Below are positions 35,825-48,700 of a DNA stretch of 64,000 nt, piece by piece. Source of the stretch: Siphonodentalium dalli (taxonomy: Eukaryota > Mollusca > Scaphopoda > Gadilida > Siphonodentaliidae); NCBI GenBank assembly GCA_032622095.1, contig CP136064.1:177274247-177338246 (forward strand). Direction: 5' to 3'. Within the stretch, counting starts at the first letter, position 1. Each line of letters opens with the position of its first letter. Made by a program: the position numbers and the translations under genes. The notes below the pieces were generated by a model, which was not told the origin of the DNA, ran no database searches, and saw only the letters and a list, made by a program, of their open reading frames with translations.

Positions 35825-36046
35825 AAACTAAAACTGATGATTTTATGATTGTGATATTCTCAAGTCAGGAGCGTTAAAGAAAAATGGATGGAGGAACAGA
35901 ATGAAGGAAGAGATATGAGGAGCTTCTCGACGGTTATAATACTGGTGACGTCTAATTTGCAAGTCTGTGATGTGATTTGAAATAATATGTAGGCCCTCAG
36001 CCTTACAAATTCTGTAAATAGTTCCGTAGTGCATTTAGTGGAAAAA
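35825..36046 (+). other. Likely 5' untranslated part of the FYB-like gene's exon
   Basis: Lies between an acceptor-like ctttcag (ending 35824) and the chosen ATG. It contains short upstream reading frames, for example ATG at 35884 (six codons) and ATG at 35901 (five codons), and an in-frame TAG at 35990. These fit a leader rather than coding sequence. The true 5' end is not visible. Confidence 0.55.
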
Positions 36047-37625
36047 ATGGAGGCTCGATCAAAATTTGAGAGTGGTGGGTTGACATCTACAACAAAGATC
36101 AGCAGCAGTAGCCGAACTACTACAGGTGTGTCACAGTCACGTAATATATCAAATCTCAAAGCGAAATTTGGTACGGAAAATGATGCACATGATTTTAAGA
36201 ATTTGAAATTCAGCATTGATTCTAAGGATGGAGGTGTTTCATGTTCACAAGAAGTGGTGACAAAGCGAATCCTCACAAAAACCTTGGATGATAATGGCCG
36301 AGTTGTTCATACATTCCGCACAGAAACTGTGAAAAAGGATGAAAAGTTTCTCTCTCGGGAAACAAGTCCATCGTCAACTGCTAGTCAGAGTAAACTGAAT
36401 AGGTCACTTAATTCAAGCCCGGTGACTGTTCGGTCAAGTTTATCCTTCGAAAGTGAATCTTCGGATTTGAGCGCAGCATCAAGTCCTAGAAATAGCAAAG
36501 AGCGTGAACTTTCAGATGATAATTCATCTGTGAATAATCAAGGGAAAACATCTTCTGGTGATCGGAAATTTTTTAATGTTCGGAATAATCGTCTGGCAGG
36601 AGAAACTAAGACTGATCAAGGTGCTAAAGTTATAGGGCAGAAGAAAACTGATGATCCGCCATGGAAGGTCAATTTGAAAAAAACAGAAAAGACATCTTTA
36701 CCCAATCAGAATGATGAAAAACGATATCGTGATATAGAAAACAAATTAAAACAAGATCGTGATAAACTGAAGGCAATGAAACAGACAGGAACTGTACATG
36801 AGGAGGATAAACCAGTGACAAGTTATTCCGCATTCCAACGAAAACAGAGTCATGACAGAATAGAGTTAGCAAAGGCAATGTGGAAACAACGAACAGACTC
36901 GACTGATGGTTCTTTGCTTGAAGAAAAAAACAAAGGTGCTGCTCGGAGAACGCTAGATAATGTTCTTACAAAGAAAACGACATTAGATATCGGTGTTTCT
37001 CCTAGAAATGCAAGAAGTTTAGATAATTTATCTCAATCAAGCATAAAAAATGGTGATTGGCGAAATAAAGAAAAACTTACTAGCAATGCAAGAAACATTC
37101 AAAAACCTAACTCAAATATAACTACTGGTGCTAAAACTAATTTTAAACAGTCTAAAAGTTCTTCACATATCGTTTTACGGAAGACTGATGGGGACAAATC
37201 TACTAGTGAATGCAAAGATAAGCATTTATCTCGTAAAATTAGTGCTGACCAATTTCAAAAACTGAGGACGGACTTTGAAATGGGTGATTCAGAGAGGAGT
37301 GATGACAAGGATAATGCCGAAGGTGAAACAAAATTACAAGGCAAAATTTCTGCAGCTTTAAAAGCATTCGAAAACAAGGGAATTAAACCGGATATAAACC
37401 TAAACAAACCACGGGTTGGCAAAGCTTTGTCAAAAGACAATAAGAGTGATAGATCTAGTGAGGATTTTGAACGAGAAGGTTCAGATTCGAGCTCCCTACT
37501 TCAGGTCGTTGAGGGTAGCAGTATATCTTCGGAGCCAGTTCTGTATGACGACCTTGAAGGACATGAATATGAAGCCGATGCTTACAGTGATGAAGGGATT
37601 TACGAGGATGTTACTCATGCTCCAG
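36047..37625 (+). CDS. FYB1/ADAP-like adaptor protein, large first coding exon (527 codons, last one split)
   Basis: The start is the ATG at 36047 (aaaaaATGg context); the frame opens only at a GTG six codons earlier, after a stop at 35990. The exon ends at 37625 with donor CAG|GTGAGA, one base into a codon. The protein is hydrophilic, Ser/Lys/Asp-rich and probably disordered, with no signal peptide or membrane segment. A charged helical stretch occurs about residues 224-246. Near the exon end are tyrosines in acidic settings: YDDL (Y500), Y508, Y513 and YEDV (Y519). In vertebrate FYB1/ADAP, acidic YDDV or YEDI tyrosine motifs just before a Lys/Glu-rich helix bind SH2 domains in lymphocyte signalling. 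The family call rests on this motif order, not overall similarity; coding status is secure, identity moderate. Confidence 0.85.
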
Positions 37626-37734
37626 GTGAGAGTAAATTCTCACTCATTTTTAGTTCAACTTTACTTTGTAAAGTTTAAGCTATTGCCGTCCGTCATCCTA
37701 GCGTTCGTCCACCTGGCTGTGCATCTATCAACAA

Positions 37735-38965
37735 TTTCCTTTGGCTCACCCTACAGGCCGCATCCCTCATCCGATCATCACCAAACTTCATATGGATATA
37801 TGGTATGACCTCTAGATGGGAGCCATCAATGTTTTCCGAAATTAAAAAAAAAATATAGCCGCCAGCAGCCATTTTTGATTTCAAATTTGAATCCATTGGC
37901 ACACCCTGTAGCCCGCATTTATTGCAGAAATGTTTTGAAAATTTATAGGCATGTTTAGGATCACCTCTAAATGGGAGCTATAAAATTTTAGTGATTTTCG
38001 ATGAAAACATGGCCTCCGGCAGCCATCTTGAATTTTACTCTTTGCATGGCGGAATCCTTTGGCACACCCTACAGACCATCATCTAATCGCCACCAAACTT
38101 CATAAGGATCTTCGGGTTGACCTCTGGATCAGAGCCATCGATTATTTCCGAAATTAATTTTAAAAAACATGGCTGCCTGGGGCATCTTGGATTTTACTCA
38201 TTGCATGACTAAATCCTTCGGCACAACCTACAAGTCACATCCCTCATACGATCATAACCCAAACTTCATAAGGAACTTTGGGGTGACCTCTAGATGGGAG
38301 CCAACCATGTTTTCCAAAATGTTTTTAAAAACATGGCTGCCAGTGGCCATCTTGGATTTTACTCGTTGCATGACTAAATCCTTCGGCACAACATACAGGC
38401 CACATCCCTCATCTGATCGTCACCAAACTTCATAAGGATCTTCAGGGTGACCTCGAGATGGGAGCCAATGATATTTTCTGAATTTCCCGTTAATAAACAT
38501 GGTACAGTATCCCAGTGCACGTGGCCATCTAATTCTTGGATTTTACTCTTTTCATGACTAAATCCTTTGGCACACACTACAGACATCTGACCATACCAAA
38601 CTTTATATGCATCTTCAGGGTGACCTCTAGATGGGAGCCATCGACCATCGACCTACAGGTCACATCCCTCATCTGATCATCATCAAACTTCATAAGGATC
38701 TTTGGGGTGACCTCTAGATGGGAGCCAACGTTTTCCGAAATTTGTTGAAAAACATGGCTGCCAGTGGCCATCTTGGATTTTACTCTTTACATGACGCATT
38801 CCTTTGGCACACCCTACATGCCACATCCCTCATCTAAACTTCATACATGGTTTTTTGGTGTGACCTCGAAATTTAAGCTGTCCTGTTCCGAAATTTGTTA
38901 AAAACATGGGTGCCTGGAGCCATCTTGGATTTCACATTTGAATCCATCACCCTGCAGCCCATTTA
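37735..38965. repeat. Intronic tandem array, about 7-8 units of 155-185 bp
   Basis: Repeated words: ggcacaccctacagg, cacatccctcatctgatc, ccaaacttcataaggatctt, ggtgacctctagatgggagc and catcttggattttactc. It begins about 110 bp after the exon donor. Units are diverged, with internal deletions. Confidence 0.85.
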
Positions 38966-40104
38966 GTGGAGAAATGAAATTATTTTCATTTACACAATAC
39001 AATCCATTTACTGAAACTTTTTTACTTTCCTTCTTTATCATTCTATTGACTCATTCTATTGACTGCTCAGCATAAAATTATTACTCCTCCCCAAGTTGAG
39101 CTACAGATTGACACTTTCATTGTTTTTTTTAAACTGAAACTGGGATGAGTAACCAATGTGCTGTCAGGTCCACTGCATTGTGCTACCAATGTATTCATAT
39201 GAGTTATACCAGATGTGCTCCTTCATTAGCCTAATTTGAGAGGCTGGTTTCAGGGCCATAAGTCCATAAAACAACCACGGACAAAGTTCTCAATTCAGGG
39301 TTCTACATTTACCGGTTCCTGAGATTAAAATATGGAAGTATAATGACTGCACAATACATTTATGCATTGGGTAATTGTCATTTGTAATTTGATGCCAGTG
39401 ACCCCATCAGACTGTAAATCTCATTTTATCATTTGTCTGCACATACAATGATAACAACCAGTCTGTTATAAATTGCTAAAAGGTCAATGGCTAGAAATTT
39501 AAATTACTGTCTGTATATTAAAGTATACCCAACAGGCAGATTATCTTTAAACAATTTTGATTTTGGTTACATTGGATTATATAATGAATTAGCTAAAACA
39601 ATTGGAGGAGCACCTGTTTCATACGGTAGCGATGAAAATGGCTAGCTAACAATATAGTTGGTATTTCCCTCCGAGCTCTATTTTAAAGCCCTGCCATCAA
39701 TATTTTATCATGGTATACATACATGTACATAACATCTTTCAAAATTTCTTATCACACCTTACCGGTACATAAATTCAACAAAAAACACATTTCATTGTCC
39801 AAGAATAAGTCAATTTTTTTTTGCGGTTGGGATTATACAAAAAACAATTAGAAATTATCCCAGGCCAATGACACAATTGAAAAAATAACAATAGAATAAC
39901 TACAATAAGTACCTAAAGACCATACCATGTCTCACCCTCCTATACATGAACATGTACATGTATGTTAAACAAATTTCAACAGTTGGAAATTTAATCCAAA
40001 CACAACATCAGTTGGTATACTTTCACACCAAAAATAGGCTGAAATTATTCTCATAGTCATAGTTTGATTTTCCAACCAGTAGTTAGTGGGAAATTTATTG
40101 CTTT
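38966..40104. other. Intron sequence, nothing recognised
   Basis: AT-rich with acatgtacatgta stretches; no exon-like open segment was found. Confidence 0.4.
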
Positions 40105-40591
40105 TAGACCAACACAAGTCTGAGTTTAGTGTGCCTGTCATTTGCAGAATGAGGTCCCCAGAGGGTGAATTTAGTGACGCTATCCCGCATATCGGGCTAG
40201 CATCACTAAATTCACCTTCTGGGACCTCATTCTGCTTATGCCTCATCTTCTCTGGAAAGTTTCTTTTTTATTATCAAATGTCTATAGATACTTCTTCACA
40301 TACCGTAGATTCTATTTCTTTTTTAGTCTAGTTTCTCTGTATCCCCAAATCGGCAGATGACACATTGCAAAAAAGAGGTTCCCAATGGGTGTGCATCACA
40401 ATATTCACCATTTGGGAACTTCAATCTGAGTCTATGTCTCCCATAGCAGATGAGGCCTTAGCAGAATGAAGTTCCCACAGGGTGAATTTGGTGATGCTAG
40501 CCCACTATGCAGAATAGCATCACTAAATTCACCCTCTTGGGACCTCATTCTGCAAATGACAGGCACCTTAAACTTAGGCTTGGACCAACAG
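40105..40591. mobile_element. Doubly palindromic MITE, family B, copy 2
   Basis: Best copy. The outer inverted ends (agaccaacacaagtctgag and its inverse cttaggcttggaccaac) enclose two hairpins (about 40145-40235 and 40460-40555), each with arms GCAGAATGAGGTCCCCAGAG and its complement. The middle holds a third inverted pair around ttcccaaatgg. Confidence 0.8.
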
Positions 40592-40821
40592 TCGCATATT
40601 TTCCTACTGTCGGTCAAAAGTTTGAACTGAACTGGCTCTCAGTTTGAAAATTTCCAACCGTCGGTAGTGTGGTGTCAAGTTAGAGATGTCAAGGTGGAGG
40701 ATTCTATCCTTGTCTGAGATACTGTAATTTGTTGTGGATTAATCAATTATAAAACATGATTATTGTGACAACTGAATAAATTATAGCAATGTAAGTCTAT
40801 ACATGTATTATCTTCTTTTAG

Positions 40822-40876
40822 CTTCTGCAGACAAGAAAAAGTCAGGGATCTGGAATCGGAGGCGCTTTGCTCTCAG
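40822..40876 (+). CDS. FYB-like gene, exon 2 (55 nt)
   Basis: Acceptor tcttcttttag precedes 40822 and donor CTCAG|GTAAATTT follows 40876. Joined to the previous exon (phase 1) it reads on without a stop as a short Lys/Arg-rich peptide, ASADKKKSGIWNRRRFAL, and leaves two bases of the next codon. In FYB1-type proteins a basic, charged segment follows the YEDI-type motif, so the position fits. Small size lowers certainty; the matching phase with the next exon raises it. Confidence 0.7.
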
Positions 40877-41925
40877 GTAAATTTGATCTTGAGATACATG
40901 TATATAAATTCCATGTAACTTGGGGGTGGCAGTTACTTATATAACAAATGATGTGCAAATGTGCAGACTGCATCAAAAATGGAATAAAATGGCTGAAATC
41001 AGTACTAAATACTGTAATCGTCTTAACTCTTAACTCCTAATGACATGATTTGACCTGTCTGTTGTTAATACTTTCTATAATCTATATGACTAAAATGTTC
41101 ATCTGACTTGACTTACTACATGTACATGTATAGAAACATGACTTGGTAAAATAACGAGGCATCAAATTGATCTATAAGTTGTCATAACTGGAGTAATATC
41201 ATGTTTCTTATCAACAAAATAGTAAATTTATCGCATCAGGTACAATGTAGGTATCTATACGCATGAAAATCCAGGTACTAGTACATGTATAAAATTATCA
41301 AAACATGCACATGTTCAGCTGAAAACTGAACCGTAAATACCCATAATTTGAAATTGTCCCACTACGCACTTCTCAATTTCCTCCCAAATGAGTTTGTTTG
41401 CATAAAATGTGGTTGTACATGTAGGCCACTTTGCAAGAATTTTATATGATTGTTTCTTATTATAAACATGTGTGGTTTTATATACCAGTACACTTCAAAA
41501 CATGTCACCCACCCATGATAGGTTGTCCACATCAACTCATGTCACCAGGTGTTCAGAGGCATTAAGTATAAAGTGATAAAAGAGCTAATGTCGGGCATGT
41601 AAAATTAGAGGTGTCCATACTTTACCCCTTTATATACTAAATGGATTATTCTTTTTGAGGGATGTTAAAGATATATATGAGCAGAAGACAGCCTGATGAA
41701 GTGATGATTCAGAAGAATTCATATTCATTGGTGGGAAATGTTCAGATATTTACATGTAATAAGTTCAGTTAACAACCTACAGTGTATATGGTCTTTTATT
41801 GAACATATTATCTGAATAAGGGAACTACTCATCAATGAGGCTATTTAGTAAGGGTTAGTTCTACTGTCAGTCCTATAGACTTGGAATTTGTTAATTTAAA
41901 AAAAATTAAACATCACCATGCTGCT
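40877..41925. other. Intron sequence with a family D fragment
   Basis: Family D repeat at about 41738-41872; otherwise AT-rich. Confidence 0.45.
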
Positions 41926-42690
41926 ATTATTATACCCCCCGCAACGAAGTTAGGGGGGGGTATACTGGAGTCAGCTTGTCCGTCGTCCGTGGACACAAAT
42001 TTGTCCGGAGTTTTTCTCAGTTGTTTTTTGATCAATTTCCGTGAAACTTGGCACAGACATCAACCACCATGGGAACCTGTGCACCTGCGATCATGACGTC
42101 TGTCAGACTTTTTTAGTTATCCACCCTTTTTCGACTTAGAAAATTTTCGCAACATGTATACTTTTGTCCGAGCTTTTATTCCTACATTTTTCAGTCAATT
42201 TTTTTAAAATGTGGCACAGATATTTAGTACCAAGGGAACTTGTGCACCTGCGATTATGACGTCTGTCCGACATTTTTTGGTGGAGTTATCCCCCTTTCTC
42301 GACTTAGAAACTTTTTTTGCAACATGCATAATTTTGTCCGAGCTTTTATTCCTACATTTTTCGGTCAATGTTTTTTTTATCTTGGCACTGATATTTAGTA
42401 CCATGGGAACCTGTGCACCTGCGATTATGACGTCTGTCCGATATTTTTTGTGTGGAGTTATTCCCCTTTTTCGACTTAGAATTTTTTTCGCAACATACAT
42501 AATTTTGTCCAAGCTTTTATTCCTACATTTTTCGGTCAATAGGTTTAAGATTAGGGTTATGGTTGTACACCTGCAATGGGAACTGTTATTTTATTATTTT
42601 AACTAAATGTTTACTGACATGTGAAACATCTTAGTATTTTAAAAACAGGGGGGTATCCGTAGTCCCATTGGGACAGTCACACCTCTAGTT
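41926..42690. repeat. Repeat E, copy 2
   Basis: Begins tattattataccccccgcaa with GTCCGTCGTCCG, contains three tandem blocks around cctgtgcacctgcgattatg, and ends tgggacagtcacacctctag. Confidence 0.85.
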
Positions 42691-43479
42691 ATTATTATTA
42701 TACCCCCCGCAACGAAGTTAAGGGGGTATACTGGAGTCAGCTTGTCCGTCCGTCGTCCGTCCGTCATCCGTCCGTGGACTCAAATTTGTCCGGAGTTTTT
42801 CTCAGTCGTTTTTTGATCAATTTCCGTGAAACTTGGCACAGACATCAACCACCATGGGAACCTGTGCACCTGCGATTATGAAGTCTGTCGGACTTTTTTT
42901 GGTGGAGTTATCCCCCCTTTTTCGACTTAGAAATTTTTCGCAACATGTATACTTTTGTCCGAGCTTTTATTCCTACATTTTACGGTCAATTTTTTTAAAA
43001 CGTGGCACATATATTTAGTACCATGGGAACTTGTGCACCTGCGATTATGACGTCTGTCCGACATTTTTTGGTGGAGTTATCCCCCTTTTTCGACTTAGAA
43101 ACTTTTTTTGCAACATGCATAATTTTGTCCGAGCTTTTATTCCTACATTTTTCGGTCATTGTTTTTTAATCTTGGCACTGATATTTAGTACCATGGGAAC
43201 CTGTGCACCTGCGATTATGACGTCTGTTCGACATATTTTGTGTGGAGTTATTCCTCTTTTTCGACTTAGAATTTTTTCGCAACATATATAATTTTGTCCA
43301 AGCTTTTATTCCTACATTTTTTGGTCAATAGGTTTAAGATTAGGGTTATGGTTGTACACCTGCAATGGGAACTGTTATTTTATTATTTTAACTAAATGTT
43401 TACTGACATGTGAAACATCTTAGTATTTTAAAAACAGGGGGGTATCCGTAGTCCCATTGGGACAGTCACACCTCTAGTT
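42691..43479. repeat. Repeat E, copy 3, in direct tandem with copy 2
   Basis: Nearly identical to 41926-42690 over its full length and joined directly to it through an ATT run. It is followed by an (ATT)n microsatellite. Confidence 0.85.
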
Positions 43480-43740
43480 ATTATTATTATCATTATTATT
43501 ATTATTAATATGAAAAACTAAGGCACAATAACTTTGTTCCAGAGAAAACTTAAACATGGTTGTTTTGAATATCAACCAACTGATAGCAGGTGCAAACACC
43601 TCAACAACTTCTTTACTAGATGGATTAAATTCTCCCATCAGTTATAAACGTACACATCATAATGATCTATTATTCATATCTAAAGGGATGATCAGGAAAT
43701 ATAAGCAGCCGACAGATAACACAAGTACAGAAGGATCCTA

Positions 43741-43885
43741 TTTGTTACCATTGGTGGGAAATGTTTAGATAATAAGTTCAACAAAGGGCCTACCAGTATG
43801 CTGTTTGTTGAACTTATCATCTGAACATTTTCTAAGTGAACTACTCGTCAATTAGTTTTTTATTATAAAGAAAGGGTTAAAAAAG
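43741..43885. repeat. Family D dispersed repeat, another copy
   Basis: taagttcaacaaaggg...gttgaacttatcatctgaac...aaagggttaa. Confidence 0.5.
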
Positions 43886-44454
43886 GCTCTGTGTTATTTA
43901 TTTCTGGTAATTTCAGAGGAGAAAACTGATCACATTTTTAAATAAAATCCCCACCAAGTAATAAAGAACTCTCATATTTTAATATAATGCACTAATTAAA
44001 ACTGCACTACAGGAACAGAATTTTTTTTTTTTTTACACAAACAGATCACAAAAACAGCAAGGACAGAGAGCTCCCAAAGTGGTAACAGGAATAACTATTA
44101 AATACAATAAAAATAAAGCAATAAATTTTTGTACACAATGCACATATGAATGTGTTGAATGTGTTGTGCTGTTATGTCATATTGCAGCTAAAGATGCCAC
44201 TCCTCACATATGGAAATGGTTACAATGTGTCATCACTGTGTAACACAGGCATATGGCATGAATTTTCTGATCTGTTCAATGTACAACACATATCTTTTAT
44301 CAGATATTAAGTTATACACTGGAACATACCGAACATGTATTCCATTACGTTATTAATCTCCCACTCAGTCATAAAAGTATATAGGTTGGTATAGTCTGAA
44401 TTATTCATCTGGATATACAAGCAGGTGACAACAGACAAACAGATATTAAAGACA
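43886..44454. other. Intron sequence, nothing recognised
   Basis: AT-rich with a T run near 44025. Confidence 0.4.
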
Positions 44455-44592
44455 TATTATGGAATTTAATTGATATATAAGAATGACGGTGTGTCTTGTA
44501 AATTTGGATTTATATTCGTAAAAATAACTACTTTGAACAAGATTATTCTACATTTCTATTTGATACCCTACCGGAGTGTTTCACATCACTTT
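44455..44592 (-). repeat. Dispersed repeat I, inverted partial copy
   Basis: Inverse of the start of the copy at 54097: gtgaaacactccggtagggt and aataatcttgttcaaagtag blocks. Confidence 0.65.
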
Positions 44593-44764
44593 AATACAAG
44601 TGCAGAGAGATGGGAAATATTTAGATAATAAGTTCAACAATGAACATATCATAGGGGAACTACTCATCAATAATTATTCAGTAAATAAAAGTGAGTTCAT
44701 GCAAAATAACATAACTTTTACAAAAGTCTGTAAACAACTGTCATCAACAATCCCATATAAAATA

Positions 44765-44887
44765 TAGAAATATGGCTTGTGAGAGCTTTCCGATGAATGA
44801 CAACAAGCCATATTTCCGACTAAATCCTGAAAAATTACCCATAATTCTGCTGTCATTAAGGAGTCGTTTATTTAGGGCATTACTGTA
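44765..44887. mobile_element. Family A MITE, right-half copy (copy 5)
   Basis: Retains the hairpin centre and the right arm ending ttagggcattactgta; the left arm is lost. Confidence 0.75.
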
Positions 44888-45579
44888 AATCAATTTCTGT
44901 ATATAGTGAAACAAACCTTGAAATGCACATTTTATTGCACAAATATTGATTTGAGGAAAAGTGACTACTGTTGCATGTTTACATGACTTCAGGCACGCAT
45001 GTAGATCTATGTGTGAATCACAATTATAAACATTGCCTTATTTGGATACATGAATATTATGAGTTTTCACAAATAGGGGATTCCCCCTTTTATCCCTGAG
45101 AGTTAGAATACTGGTGTTGCCAGATTTAGAAGAAAGAAATGAGGAGGCGGGGTCTGGATATTTATCAGACTGTGTACTATGTTATCCCTTTGAAATGTTT
45201 TTGTTATTATCTGAACATTTCTCAGCAAAGAATATGAAATTTTCTGCACTTGTATTAGCTTTTTGTCTGTCTGTATTAGCTTTTCATCTGTCTATTGGCT
45301 GCTTATATTGCCTAGAATTGATATTGCCTGAACATCCCTACAAATAAAATAATAGACCATTCCAGTGTATTCTTTTTAATAAAACTGAACAGGAGAATCC
45401 ATTTAGTATAGAAAGGGTTTAACTTGGATCACAATGTTTGCTTCATCAGCACCATTCAATCGTCACCCTCGTCGAATCGGCTCACCTATTACATTCCGAG
45501 GAATCGACGGAAAGTACCGAGGTTTCCGATTGCAGCACCATTGTCTGGATTGATCAGTTACATGCTTTAGTTTGTCCCA
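44888..45579. other. Intron sequence, nothing recognised
   Basis: Contains small fragments of family D. Confidence 0.4.
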
Positions 45580-45957
45580 GCATTCAAGACTGCAAATAGT
45601 GTGTCTTTCATTTGCAGAATGAGGTCCCCATAGGATGAATTTATTGATGCTATCCCGCATGGCGTGCTAGCAGTATCACCCTTTGGGGACCTCATTCTGG
45701 TTAGGCCTCATCTTCTGGGAAGTATCTATAGTCTCAAATTGACATTGTTTTTAGTTACATTTGCCCTTCTCTTCAGTTTCTATATCTCCTATAATTTGAA
45801 AAAGATAAAATGCATAATCAAAGTGATTATAATGACATATAATAACATACCCAACTTCAACCGGGGAACATCAATCTGATCATAGGTCTCCCATAGCAGT
45901 TGAGGCCTATAAACAGACTGACGTCCCCAGAGGGTTAATTTTGTGATGCTGACACAC
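45580..45957. mobile_element. Doubly palindromic MITE, family B, copy 3
   Basis: First hairpin at about 45615-45708; the second arm, at about 45900-45955, is truncated after the gacgtccccagagggttaat block. Confidence 0.65.
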
Positions 45958-46183
45958 TATTTGCAGCCCAGCCAGCATTCCAATAAACCATTTATGTGGT
46001 CTGTTTATATGGGACATCTGGGCACATATGGATTGCATTGTTGCAAGTCCTAGTATGTACAATATGACAGTGTCTATGTGGACATTAAATAAACTGGCAT
46101 GGAATATACTTGTTTATCACACATGTAACTCAAGTAGACCCTGTTTTCTGTAATTGGCTAATACATGTGTATACCAACCTTGG

Positions 46184-46442
46184 TTAACCCTTCCAAGACT
46201 AGCTTCCTGAAAATTTGTGAAATCCATGTTCCTAGTGCATTCTCTTATATATGTGAGTCTCCTATGGGAGACTCACATAAAAAGAGAATACATTGGCCTA
46301 ACAATATTTACCTTGACCTTGTAAACCAGTGCATTCTCGTATATATGCGAGGCTCCCTATGGGAGACTCACATATATAAGAGAATGCACTGACATTGGAT
46401 CTTTAATGCTGCACAGCGCAGCTCTCATCATGAAAGGGTTAA
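46184..46442. mobile_element. Family C MITE, copy 2
   Basis: ttaacccttccaagactagc at left, tcatgaaagggttaa at right. Two internal hairpins of cttatatatgcgag and gggagactcacatatataag type. Confidence 0.8.
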
Positions 46443-46972
46443 GTGCATAGTTCTGCTGAATTGCTATGATACTGGTAGGGCAAAGTGATGCTGTTAAAAA
46501 AGTACCCATTATTTTATTTGAAGTTCTCATTTTCACGGTGTTTGGCTGATCTGCAAAAATTGAGCGAACGCCACTATGTGCAGAAAACATTCAAAAACAT
46601 GTATATTGTGAAATATTTTAATAATGGGTGTGTTGGTTGTTTCAAACCCTGCATAATTGAGATGGCTGTCCCTGTAATTTTGCAAACACCATGCAGTGCC
46701 ATCATTATTAAAATATTAAAAATAAATATATGTTCTTGAATGTTTCGTACAGACACTGGCTTTTGCTCACAATAAACCGCAATAAACGAAACCGAGATTA
46801 CCCATTAATATATCGTCACCTTAAGGACGTAAGTTGATTTTGGTCATTTTTCATGACAGACAAAAATCTTATTTATTTTAATTTCACTGTTGTTTATAAA
46901 GTTTAACTATTATTTCTGAATAGAGGCAAAAACAGACCTTTTACGAATATATAACTTGATCCCTAGCCGACC
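46443..46972. other. Intron sequence, nothing recognised
   Basis: No exon-like segment with good splice sites was found. Confidence 0.4.
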
Positions 46973-47224
46973 TAACCCTTTCATGATTGGAGCTTCTTGA
47001 AAAATATTTTGAAAACCCTGTACCAATGCATTCTCTTATATATGCCAGTCTCCCATATGGAGCCTCACATATATAAGAGAACGCATAGGCCTAACAATAT
47101 TTACCTTCACTTTGTAAGCTAGTGCATTCTCTTATATATGCAAGGCCCCGTTATGGGAGACTCGCATACATATATATAATATAACAGGGTCTTTAATATT
47201 GCAACTCCCATCATGAAGGGGTTA
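46973..47224. mobile_element. Family C MITE, copy 3
   Basis: taaccctttcatgattggag at left, catcatgaaggggttaa at right, the same internal hairpins. Confidence 0.8.
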
Positions 47225-48533
47225 ATATGCTGTGGGTAATCACGCAAAAAGTTTTCCCAGAGCTGTTTCATTGATTTCTTGTCAAGATAAGACATTTTAG
47301 TATCAAAAGGACCTGTCTATAGCTCTTGATCATTCATAGATCAACAAGAAAGTCAAGGCAAAATGTCTTTATCACCGATAAAAACAAGGTTCTGATTGAA
47401 CTACATGTATATAGGGGTGTGATGTTTTGACGCAAACTGAAGCACAGTCATGCATGGCGGGAAAGTGTTCGCACAATTGTAAATCTGTTTTGCCCACAAA
47501 CCGACTTATACTCCTTTTGACTTTAAGCCAAGGTGACCATATGTGATCTATTTTTGTGTCCACTTCCCAAAAGTTGATATAAAATAATCATAAATCAGTG
47601 TCCTTTACTTCCCTCATCAGACTGTGTACACTGGATCTATAAATCAGAATGGTTTAACATTAACCTATATCTGTCTGCTAACAGCTAGGTCTTGTTGACA
47701 CGATAAAGAGTTTTATATGATAAGGGCATATGGACACACCACATACTGTTGATATATGATAATATTATCTGTCTATCAATAGAACACTTGTAATGAAGAG
47801 TCTGGGGCCCTTTCTATTCATGGACAGTTAAATCAGTTTTGAGAATAGGCCTAATTTTCTCATTAGTCGAAAAGGAAATTAATATTCACAGTTTAATACG
47901 ATTGAACTGTTCAAGAAAAGTGCATGATGCACAGCTAGTGGTGCACAACATTTTGTGTTGGTAGGGGGGTATGTGATCTGGTTTCAGATGTTTATGAAAT
48001 AACAATGTCTTACTAGTATATTGTCAGTCCTGCAGTCCAAAATGTTTTAAAGCATTTTAATATAAATGATTGAAATGTTAGTTGAATCTGAAATATTCCC
48101 AGCAAACTAATGAAATGGAATCCTGTTTTTGTTGTATTATTGGAATGTCCCCAGGGGCTCCGTGGGGTGGGGACAGAGAGGGACACTTTACCTGGGGGGG
48201 GGGGGCTCAGGAGGTATAAAGTGCCCTCTTATTTTCCATAAAGTGACAATAAATACCATAGATTAAATAAGTATATATTGAGGCAATCGAGACTTCACTA
48301 ATAGAGTTACTGTACTTCTGGAAACAATGACTGGACATTCTTTACCTAAATTAATGGGCTCGGCCTGCGGCCTTGACCATCTAGTTAACAAATTTTCAGT
48401 AGCTCATCCATTAGCCCTGACATATTACCTGCTATCTTTTTTTTCAAGGTCAAAAAAGTTCCCCATCAGCATACTAGTAGGTCTGAACATCAACAAGTTC
48501 TCAGGTTTGAATGGGTACTTGGAATATATGATA
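47225..48533. other. Intron sequence, nothing recognised
   Basis: Only a G-rich patch near 48150-48215 stands out. Confidence 0.4.
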
Positions 48534-48700
48534 CAGTAATGCTCTAAGTAATCGACTTCTTAACCACAGCAGAATTATGGGTAACTTTTCAGGCTTTAGT
48601 CGGAAATATGGCTTGTTGCCATTCATCGGAAAGTTCTCAGGGGAGAAAGTTACCCATAATTCTGCTGTGGTTAAGAAGTCGATTACTTAGAGCATTACTG
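48534..48700. mobile_element. Family A MITE, copy 6
   Basis: CAGTAATGCTCTAAGTAATC at left with its inverse at right, TA flanks. Confidence 0.85.
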
